Notes under the pieces: model-generated
The model's database searches: none
What the model saw: only the letters and a program-made list of their open reading frames with translations
Told to the model about the DNA's origin: nothing
Assembly (NCBI GenBank): GCA_044228875.1
Contig: JBGAUA010000190.1
Location: forward strand, 1 to 6,289
DNA length: 6,289 nt
DNA from: Epilinea sp044228875
GTDB lineage: Bacteria; Chloroflexota; Anaerolineae; Epilineales; Epilineaceae
Direction: 5' to 3'
In this document: one piece after another, positions 1 to 4,285 of the stretch
Layout of the letters: the number at the start of each line of letters is the position of its first letter
Numbering within the stretch: position 1 is the stretch's first letter
Position numbers and translations under genes: made by a program

Positions 1-2
1 CG

Positions 3-152
3 GTGAAGCCGCCGGGCGATCCGCCGACCATGGAGGGTGTCCAGCAGCAGCTGGCCGAGAAGCGCGCGGAGGCCGTCGCCAAGCTGCGAGCCGAGCTGGA
101 GAAAGCCAGCGCTGGCCTGCCGGCGGCGCAGGCCGCGAAGCTGAAGGCGCAG
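3..152 (+). CDS. Partial plus-strand coding fragment, charged helical segment, product unknown
   Basis: The frame is open from the left window edge and may begin outside it. I do not recognise the product. The visible 50 residues are rich in Ala, Glu, Lys and Gln, in a heptad-like pattern expected of an amphipathic helix or coiled coil (QQQLAEKRAEAVAKLRAELE, then a second helix ending in AAKLKAQ). About 90% of third codon positions are G or C, and the opposite-strand reading of the same triplets is a Leu/Gln/Arg-rich string typical of a shadow, so the plus strand is favoured. After about 152 the same frame turns Arg/Pro/His-rich with poorer third-position bias, yet has no stop until about 1517, deep inside the antisense of arsM. 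The true gene end is therefore missing or the gene is broken here. It could be the C-terminal part of a periplasmic or regulatory helical protein, and function cannot be assigned. Confidence 0.4.
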
Positions 153-323
153 GTCCGGCCACTGCTTCATCATCGTTCTCCTGGACAGGAAGGCGACGGA
201 GCTTCCCGTCCCCGGTCGCGCGCGACGGAGGGCCATGCGCAGCAGCGTCTGGCGCCGGTCGCGTGCCGAGAGGTCGCCTGCACTTGCGGGAGGCTTGGCC
301 AGCGTGAGCGGAGCTTCGTTCAT
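153..323 (-). pseudogene. 5' fragment of a minus-strand gene, truncated near 150
   Basis: An ATG at 323 has a plausible ribosome binding site (AGGG, 8 bases upstream) and a good sigma70-type promoter about 90 bp upstream. It opens a reading of 57 convincing residues beginning MNEAPLTLAKPPASAGDLSA and reaching SRRTMMKQWPDL. G or C occupies about 81% of its third positions, against roughly 66% for the plus-strand reading of the same triplets. Beyond about 150 the frame stays open to the window edge, but its translation becomes a Leu/Gln/Arg string that looks like the antisense of the plus-strand fragment. The N-terminal pattern (PPASA..DLS...RR..LRMALR, then VAFLSRRTMM..WPDL) reminds me of the start of short nucleotidyltransferase-like proteins. 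None of their catalytic residues are inside the fragment, so that family link is weak. Either the gene was cut by a rearrangement or the assembly is chimeric. Confidence 0.4.
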
Positions 324-417
324 GTGCTGAGCCCTAGCCACGGCCTGCGACCGATCCTTTCGCTGGCGCGCCTTGGTTGGTTCCTGGAGTCAGGGGATCT
401 GCTATCGCCACCCGGCA

Positions 418-446
418 AGCATAGGCCGGCCCCGAGAGCCCGTCAA
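418..446 (-). promoter_or_regulatory. Sigma70-type promoter for the truncated gene starting at 323
   Basis: On the minus strand, TTGACG (446-441, five of six matches to the -35 consensus) is separated by exactly 17 bases from TATGCT (423-418, four of six matches to the -10 consensus, including the first two positions and the last T). The predicted transcript start is near 411, giving an untranslated leader of about 88 bases before the ATG at 323. It lies downstream of arsM and points the same way, so the truncated gene has its own promoter and need not depend on arsenic-induced readthrough. Confidence 0.6.
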
Positions 447-471
447 CCGCCCCGCCGCGGATCCTGGCGGC

Positions 472-517
472 AACCATCTCCCCTCCACCCTGAGTTCGTT
501 GAGATCGGGGGATGGTT
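472..517 (-). terminator. Candidate stem-loop after arsM
   Basis: AACCATC at 472-478 pairs with GATGGTT at 511-517. Next to these, CCCC at 480-483 pairs with GGGG at 507-510, leaving one bulged base at 479 and a loop of 23 bases. The stem begins 26 bases past the arsM stop, a normal place for a terminator, and sits between arsM and the next promoter. No T-run follows on either strand and the loop is long, so it may be a weak, factor-dependent or 3'-protecting structure and not a classical intrinsic terminator. Confidence 0.35.
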
Positions 518-542
518 CTCGCGCCCTTGTGAGCGTGGCCGG

Positions 543-1478
543 TCAAGCTCGGCAGCCGCAGCTCCCGGACGCCTTCGCGTCGACGCTGCCATCCGCGCCG
601 GCGCCCTCGTTCGTGCTCGCTCCCGCGTCCGCCCCCGCACCGCAGCAGCTCGCCTTCGCCTCCGGCGCGCAGCAACCCGCCTGCGCGGCGGGCTCACAGC
701 AGGACGCGGGCCTGGCCGCGCGGATGATGGCCGCGCCCGCGTGCTCGTGGACGCGGTGGGTCTCCGTGATCGACACGCCGACGAAGCCGGCATCCGTCAA
801 GGCCTGCTCGAACTGGCGGCGGGTGAGCGCGCCGGCGATGCAGCCGGTCCATTGCTGCATGTCCGCGCGCGTGGCCTCGTCCATGTGCTCGTCGGCGATC
901 ACGTCGCTGACCGCCAGCCGCCCGCCCGGCCGCAGCACCCGCGCCGCCTCGGCGAGGACGCGCGGCTTGTCGGCCGAGAGGTTGATCACACAGTTGGAGA
1001 TCACCACGTCCACCGAAGCATCGTCCAAGGGGATCTGCTCGATGTAGCCCTTGTGGAAGGCCACGTTGTCCAGCCCGGCCCTCGCCGCGTTCGCGCGGGC
1101 CAGGCCCAGCATCTCGTCGGTCATGTCCAGGCCGATGGCCCGGCCCGTCGGCCCCACGCGGCGGGCGGCGATCAGCACGTCGCCCCCCGCGCCCGAACCC
1201 AGGTCCAGCACCACCTCGCCTTCGTGCAGTTCGGCGACCGCCGTCGGCACGCCGCAGCCCAGGGAAGCGGCGAGCGCCGGCTCGCTCTCGCCGGCGTAGA
1301 GCGCCGCGCCGAAGACCTCGGCGCCGTCCCGGTCGGTGGTCATGCCCGGCGCGCAGCAGCTGCCGGCGCCCGAGTCCATGCTTCCGCAGCCGTTCGCTGC
1401 CGTGGCCGCATCCGCGTAGCGCCGGCGCACCTGCTCGCGCACCGTGTCGACGTCGTCGAAAACCATCAGCTCAGCCAT
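543..1478 (-). CDS. arsM: Arsenite methyltransferase (ArsM) with a cysteine-pair tail
   Basis: The product (311 residues) is predicted to be a cytosolic enzyme that methylates trivalent arsenic with S-adenosylmethionine. Residues 90-102 form the SAM-binding motif I (VLDLGSGAGGDVL), followed by the acidic GLDMT strand end at 116-120. Cysteines typical of arsenite methyltransferases are present: C75 in SLGCG, C163 in SNCVINL and C213 in TGCIAGA, with N-terminal C31 and C41-C42. They correspond to the four catalytic cysteines described for algal ArsM. The C-terminus (about 258-311) is an Ala/Gly-rich tail with Cys pairs at 260-261, 269-270 and 278-279, plus C307 and C309. The ATG at 1478 is chosen because GGAGG (1489-1493) lies 10 bases upstream. 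It overlaps arsR by 13 bases. A second ATG at 1466, sharing a base with the arsR stop (TGATG), is the alternative start. Co-transcription and translational coupling with arsR are expected. Confidence 0.93.
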   Translation of the reverse strand: MAELMVFDDVDTVREQVRRRYADAATAANGCGSMDSGAGSCCAPGMTTDRDGAEVFGAALYAGESEPALAASLGCGVPTAVAELHEGEVVLDLGSGAGGDVLIAARRVGPTGRAIGLDMTDEMLGLARANAARAGLDNVAFHKGYIEQIPLDDASVDVVISNCVINLSADKPRVLAEAARVLRPGGRLAVSDVIADEHMDEATRADMQQWTGCIAGALTRRQFEQALTDAGFVGVSITETHRVHEHAGAAIIRAARPASCCEPAAQAGCCAPEAKASCCGAGADAGASTNEGAGADGSVDAKASGSCGCRA

Positions 1479-1795
1479 CTTGCCAATACCTCCATGCGTT
1501 CGGGAACCAGGCTGTAATAGGCCCATTGCTGTCGCCGCTCGACGGTGACCAGCCCCGCCTCGCGCAGCCGCTTGAGGTGATGCGACAAGGTCGGCTGCGT
1601 GATGTCGAAGGTCGGCTGCAGGTCGCAGACGCAGACCGCGGCGCCCTGCCGGCGCAGCAGGTCCACGATCTGCAGCCGCACCGGGTCGGCCAGGGCCTTG
1701 GCGATGGCCACCAGGTCGGTGGCATTCGGGATGGCCGCGGACGGCACCAGGGGGACACAGCAGGCTGCATCGCTTGCCAGCAATGGTTCATTCAT
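1466..1795 (-). CDS. arsR: ArsR-family arsenic-responsive repressor
   Basis: A 109-residue ArsR/SmtB winged-helix repressor that should bind operator DNA as a dimer and release it on binding arsenite. Residues 33-50 (KALADPVRLQIVDLLRRQ) are the typical first conserved helices. C55-V-C57-D-L is the CVCDL metalloid-binding motif of classical proteobacterial ArsR. Residues 64-82 (DITQPTLSHHLKRLREAGL) are the recognition helix region and 83-96 the wing (VTVERRQQWAYYSL). A further vicinal pair, C12-C13, lies near the N-terminus. The ATG at 1795 is preferred because the promoter places the transcript start at 1795-1796. An in-frame ATG at 1801 and a TTG at 1831 lie within or before the promoter and are less likely. 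There is no Shine-Dalgarno sequence, as expected for a leaderless message. Its last 13 bases overlap arsM, the evident regulatory target. Confidence 0.92.
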   Translation of the reverse strand: MNEPLLASDAACCVPLVPSAAIPNATDLVAIAKALADPVRLQIVDLLRRQGAAVCVCDLQPTFDITQPTLSHHLKRLREAGLVTVERRQQWAYYSLVPERMEVLARWLS

Positions 1796-1802
1796 GAACA
1801 TC

Positions 1803-1831
1803 AATATAGATCGGCATCGATATAGGGGCAA
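1803..1831 (-). promoter_or_regulatory. arsRM promoter, predicted leaderless
   Basis: On the minus strand, TTGCCC (1831-1826, four of six matches to the -35 consensus) and TATATT (1808-1803, five of six matches to the -10 consensus) are separated by exactly 17 bases. Seven bases separate the -10 hexamer from the ATG at 1795, so transcription should begin at 1796 or 1795. The patch is strikingly AT-rich against its GC-rich surroundings. It is the only good promoter seen for arsR and arsM. Confidence 0.7.
1804..1823 (-). promoter_or_regulatory. Candidate ArsR operator overlapping spacer and -10
   Basis: The 20 bases form an imperfect palindrome of the shape ATAT-n-GAT-nnnn-ATC-n-ATAT, with 14 of 20 positions symmetric. 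It fills most of the 17-base spacer and five bases of the -10 hexamer, so a bound repressor dimer would block RNA polymerase. Dyads of this size and A/T-rich outer ends are usual for ArsR/SmtB proteins. The assignment to this ArsR is inferred from position and symmetry. A direct-repeat reading of the same bases (CTATATnGATG at 1825-1815 and 1809-1799) is also possible. Confidence 0.6.
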
Positions 1832-1951
1832 GTTCGGGCGTGGTGGGCGTACGGATGGGCCTCGGACGCGGATGTCCGGCAGGGTGCGGTCGACGCGTGA
1901 CGTCTCCGACGGAGGAAGCCCAGGCAGAGAAGACTCCGGCAGCCAACGGCC

Positions 1952-1991
1952 GCCGGCCCCGGACTCGGTGTTGCCCTAGCCCGGGGCCGGC
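1952..1991 (-). terminator. 11-bp perfect inverted repeat, candidate terminator
   Basis: GCCGGCCCCGG at 1952-1962 is the exact reverse complement of CCGGGGCCGGC at 1981-1991, with 18 bases between. It begins 38 bases after the stop of the membrane-protein gene ending at 2030 and lies upstream of the arsR promoter, so it is well placed to end the lipoprotein/membrane-protein transcript and insulate the arsenic operon. There is no T-run on the exit side, so termination is inferred from position and stem strength only. The rest of the 1832-2029 spacer shows no convincing gene. Confidence 0.45.
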
Positions 1992-2029
1992 TCTGTTCGA
2001 CCGACGCAAGCCGCTGTGCGCGCTCGATC

Positions 2030-2473
2030 TCAGGTTTCCGCCGCGGCGGGCGGGCCTTCCTCTACCGTGGACTTCTTCAGGAAGAAGCCCAACAGCACCG
2101 CCGTGAGCATGGGGAAGAACCAGGCGCCGAAGCTCAGGCCCAGTCCCAACCCGGCCCCCAGCACGGTTCCCACAGCTTCGGCGTCCGATTGGGCATCCGA
2201 CATCTGGCCGCCCGCCGTCCCGAGGACGAAGAAGGTGATCAAGGCCATGAAGGCCGTCCAGCTGAGGGCGAAGTTCTTGAGCAGGTTCCAAGCTGCGCCG
2301 CCCTCGCGGCGCTCGCCGGCCAACAGCGGGCGGCGCGCCAGCCAGAGCGGCAGGGTGATGACCCACAGCAGCAGTGCTGCGAGGGACCAGGGTACCCAGC
2401 GGCCGCCGCGCCGGCGGGCGTCGCGGGCCACCCAGGCGGCGATCAGGAGCGACAGCAGGGCGCCGATGTTCAT
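2030..2473 (-). CDS. Small four-helix membrane protein, function unknown
   Basis: A 147-residue predicted inner-membrane protein that I cannot assign to a named function. Likely membrane segments are residues 2-16, 27-46, 66-86 and 112-132. The first two flank a basic, polar stretch (ARDARRRGGRW) and end in LPLWLARRP. This DAxxRG...LPLWLxRRP arrangement recurs in small uncharacterised membrane proteins. A short acidic-polar loop (about 89-100, QMSDAQSDAEAV) precedes a Gly-rich helix, and the tail is KKSTVEEGPPAAAET. The ATG at 2473 is supported by AAAGGA (2481-2486) seven bases upstream. It follows the lipoprotein gene by 34 bases on the same strand, so the two are probably one operon and may act together at the envelope. 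The compact size and lack of catalytic motifs suggest a structural or regulatory role, but that is inference. Confidence 0.75.
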   Translation of the reverse strand: MNIGALLSLLIAAWVARDARRRGGRWVPWSLAALLLWVITLPLWLARRPLLAGERREGGAAWNLLKNFALSWTAFMALITFFVLGTAGGQMSDAQSDAEAVGTVLGAGLGLGLSFGAWFFPMLTAVLLGFFLKKSTVEEGPPAAAET

Positions 2474-2507
2474 CGTGTGATCCTTTCGTCCATCGACTCG
2501 CCCGGCC

Positions 2508-3026
2508 CTACTGGCCGGCCTCCCAGGTCACCCGCGTGTCGCCGAGCAGCTTCGGGGTGTAGTGGATCCGTACCCCAGATCCCAGGCCCGACCAGGCCAC
2601 GTGGCCGCGCAGCTTGTCGCCGGCCAGCACCGTGCCGTCCAGGCCACCGGTGTCGCTGTCGAAGAGGAGGGCGGTCTTGCCCTTGTTGCCGGCATCGTCC
2701 TTGGCCTCGAAGCTCATCAGACTCGAGACCGTCAGATCCTTGCCGCCCGTGTTCTCGACGACGAAGACCGCCACCAGGTTGTTCTCCCCGTCCCGCGTGA
2801 CGCTCTCCAGCGTGATGTGGTGATCGGCCAGCGCCACCGCATCGCCCACCTGGAAGCGTTCGGCTTCCGCCACCGTCGGTTGGGCTTCGGCCTCGACCGT
2901 CGCCGCGGCGACCGCCTCGGCTCCCGGCTCCACCTTGCGCGGTGCGTCCACCGCACCGCTCTCGCCACAGGCCATCGTGGTCAGCCCCAGCATCCCGATG
3001 CCCAAGGCCAACTTGAACCCTCGCAT
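2508..3026 (-). CDS. DUF4352/telokin-like predicted lipoprotein
   Basis: A 172-residue exported protein. Residues 1-20 are a signal peptide with a basic start (MRGFK), a hydrophobic core and a lipobox-like end T-M-A-C20. The -3 position is Thr where Leu is usual, so lipidation is likely but not certain. Residues 21-56 are a low-complexity Ala/Glu linker. Residues 57-170 fit the immunoglobulin-like DUF4352 (telokin-like) fold: F-x-V-G-D at 58-62, ITLESV at 71-76, the core strand LVAVFVVENTG (84-94), a DDAGN turn at 110-114, and the closing GTVLAGDKLRGHVAW (131-145). Such domains are thought to be extracytoplasmic binding modules with no known enzyme activity. The start at 3026 is chosen over ATGs at 3029 and 3041 because GGGGAGGT (3039-3032) then sits six bases away. 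The small membrane-protein gene follows 34 bases later. Confidence 0.82.
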   Translation of the reverse strand: MRGFKLALGIGMLGLTTMACGESGAVDAPRKVEPGAEAVAAATVEAEAQPTVAEAERFQVGDAVALADHHITLESVTRDGENNLVAVFVVENTGGKDLTVSSLMSFEAKDDAGNKGKTALLFDSDTGGLDGTVLAGDKLRGHVAWSGLGSGVRIHYTPKLLGDTRVTWEAGQ

Positions 3027-3031
3027 CATCG

Positions 3032-3039
3032 ACCTCCCC
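3032..3039 (-). promoter_or_regulatory. Strong ribosome binding site that fixes the lipoprotein start
   Basis: The minus strand reads GGGGAGGT here, a near-perfect anti-Shine-Dalgarno match. It leaves two bases before the ATG at 3029 but five to six before the ATG at 3026, which is close to the usual spacing. It covers the bases just after a possible ATG at 3041, which argues against that start. Confidence 0.65.
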
Positions 3040-3149
3040 ATGAGCAGTCCGGGCCGGATCGCCCGGTCTGGGGTAGAGGCTAGAGGGGCGGCGTTGCGGA
3101 ACCAGCAACAGGCTGGAGAGACGGCGGGGCGATGTCGGGCCGGAGTGGG

Positions 3150-3173
3150 CGCCGGCGGCCACGGCCGCCGGCG
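3150..3173 (-). terminator. 10-bp GC hairpin after the WYL regulator gene
   Basis: CGCCGGCGGC at 3150-3159 pairs perfectly with GCCGCCGGCG at 3164-3173 around the tetraloop CACG (minus strand: CGTG). It starts five bases past the stop of the regulator gene and upstream of the lipoprotein gene. There is no T-run on the exit side, so it may be a factor-dependent terminator, a 3'-end stabiliser or an attenuator. It suggests that the regulator and lipoprotein are separate transcription units, although no clear promoter for the lipoprotein was found in 3030-3150. Confidence 0.5.
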
Positions 3174-3178
3174 TGTCC

Positions 3179-4186
3179 CTAGGCTTCCGTCTCGCCCGCC
3201 GGACCGGGGGTCAGACCGTAGCGTACGGCCAATGCCGCCACCTGCATCCACACGTGCTCGCGCAGCGCTGGGGGCGCGAGCACCTCCGCCAGGGCGCCCC
3301 AACCCTGCACCCAGGGGATCATCTCCGTCCAGTCGGCCACCGTGGCGCGCCATTCTACGCCGCCGTCTTTCATCTCGGTCAGACTTTCCGTGGGATGCCA
3401 ACGCGTCTCGCGGAGACGATGCACGGCCTCCGGGGCGAAGCGCAGGCGCACCTCCACCGGATCCCCGGCGCTGATCCAGACCCCCCAGGCGCCGCGCAGT
3501 AGGGTTTCGGCGTCGAAATCCGCGGGCAGGTCGTAGGGCTCGTCGGGCAAGATGTCTATTGAACGGATCCGCTCCACCTTGAGCACCCGCGGCTCCCCTG
3601 GCGGTTCCAGCCAGCCGATGGCGTAGGTGGTCATCCCCAGGGCGTAGGGCTCTATCAGCCAGATGGACAGGACCCGCTCCGCCGCCTGGCCCGGGCGGCT
3701 CTCGTAGCTCAGGCGCACCTTGCGGCCTTGGCCCCAGGCCCGGGCCAGGGTGGACAAGCTCGTCAGATACTGCGGATCCTCGCGCCGGTCCGGTCCGTCC
3801 ACCGCGTCGGCTGAGCGGCCGACATGCCGGCCGATCAAGGGCGCCACGGGTTCCAGTGCCGTTCCAAGCTTGCGCAGCGCCGATGCTGCGGGCGGATTGT
3901 GCCGGTCGCTACGCGAGGTGTACAGACGGGTGGCCAGGTGCACGGCCAGGCATTCGTCCAGGGTCAGGCGCAGGCGCGTCAGCGAGTTGGCAGGGTCGAT
4001 CCACAGACGGCCGTCGTCTTCCTCCACCAAGGCCAGCGCATCGCTGAGATCCTGGATGTCACGCGTGACCGTCGAACGGTTGACGCCCAGGCGCCGGGCC
4101 AGTTCTACCCGCCGCAGCCCCGTCGGATGGGACAGCAGCAGCTGTTCCAGCTGCAACAGGCGATCCGACTTCTTGGACCAACGCAT
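3179..4186 (-). CDS. WYL-domain transcriptional regulator (HTH + WYL + WCX)
   Basis: A 335-residue cytosolic DNA-binding regulator. Residues 8-62 are a DeoR/HTH_11-type winged helix: RVELARRLGVNRSTVTRDI (26-44) is the helix-turn-helix and the wing runs through LALVEEDDGRLWI (51-63). A helical linker follows (70-150). Residues 155-213 form the WYL beta domain with the conserved IEPYALG (178-184) and VLKVERI (201-207, equivalent to R-x-F-x-x-D-R-I). Residues 235-330 fit the C-terminal WCX extension. The WYL tripeptide itself reads T-Y-A (187-189). The ATG at 4186 is chosen because AAGGAAG (4199-4193) lies six bases upstream; a start at 4225 lacks such a site and adds a non-domain segment. The likely ligand is a nucleotide or nucleic acid, as proposed for WYL domains. 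Its targets are unknown: the permease gene upstream or the lipoprotein pair downstream are the neighbours. Confidence 0.9.
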   Translation of the reverse strand: MRWSKKSDRLLQLEQLLLSHPTGLRRVELARRLGVNRSTVTRDIQDLSDALALVEEDDGRLWIDPANSLTRLRLTLDECLAVHLATRLYTSRSDRHNPPAASALRKLGTALEPVAPLIGRHVGRSADAVDGPDRREDPQYLTSLSTLARAWGQGRKVRLSYESRPGQAAERVLSIWLIEPYALGMTTYAIGWLEPPGEPRVLKVERIRSIDILPDEPYDLPADFDAETLLRGAWGVWISAGDPVEVRLRFAPEAVHRLRETRWHPTESLTEMKDGGVEWRATVADWTEMIPWVQGWGALAEVLAPPALREHVWMQVAALAVRYGLTPGPAGETEA

Positions 4187-4220
4187 GGCAGACTTCCTTC
4201 TGCTTGGCGCGCATTCCGGG

Positions 4221-4244
4221 CGCATCCGACGCGCTCAGGATGCG
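4221..4244 (-). repeat. 7-bp inverted repeat in the permease/regulator spacer
   Basis: CGCATCC at 4221-4227 and GGATGCG at 4238-4244 are perfect reverse complements with a ten-base spacer. The dyad lies 35-58 bases upstream of the WYL regulator start, a reasonable place for an autoregulatory operator. A weak hairpin is an alternative. Short inverted repeats are common by chance in DNA of this composition. Confidence 0.35.
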
Positions 4245-4252
4245 GGCGAGGG

Positions 4253-4269
4253 GTTGCGAAACGCGCAAC
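4253..4269 (-). terminator. Small hairpin after the permease gene
   Basis: GTTGCG at 4253-4258 pairs with CGCAAC at 4264-4269 around a five-base loop. It stands 17 bases past the permease stop on the minus strand. Without a T-run its role as a terminator is uncertain, and the regulator gene begins only 100 bases after the permease ends, so readthrough is possible. Confidence 0.3.
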
Positions 4270-4285
4270 GGCGCCACCCCGTCCG

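Noticed and set aside
153..1517. Long plus-strand open frame continuing from the left-edge fragment
   Set aside because: From 153 onward it is Arg/His/Ala-rich low-complexity sequence, and over 543-1478 it is the exact antisense of arsM, which has clear catalytic motifs.
1479..1526. Upstream start for arsM at 1526
   Set aside because: It would add 16 residues lying within arsR coding and lacks a ribosome site, whereas the ATG at 1478 has GGAGG ten bases upstream.
1796..1831. Upstream starts of arsR (ATG at 1801, TTG at 1831)
   Set aside because: They would place coding sequence inside the promoter and operator; the added residues do not belong to the ArsR fold.
1788..2366. 192-codon minus-strand open frame over the membrane-protein gene
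   Set aside because: It is in another frame of the membrane-protein gene and runs through the inverted repeat and the arsR promoter; no domain-like sequence.
3030..3150. Promoter for the lipoprotein gene (TTGCTG with TAGCCT)
   Set aside because: The two hexamers are 20 bases apart and TAGCCT is a poor -10 match; not enough to call.
3027..3401. 125-residue N-terminal extension of the lipoprotein frame
   Set aside because: The extension is Arg/Gly/Pro-rich, overlaps the WYL gene antisense and the hairpin at 3150-3173, and would bury the signal peptide; a strong ribosome site supports 3026.
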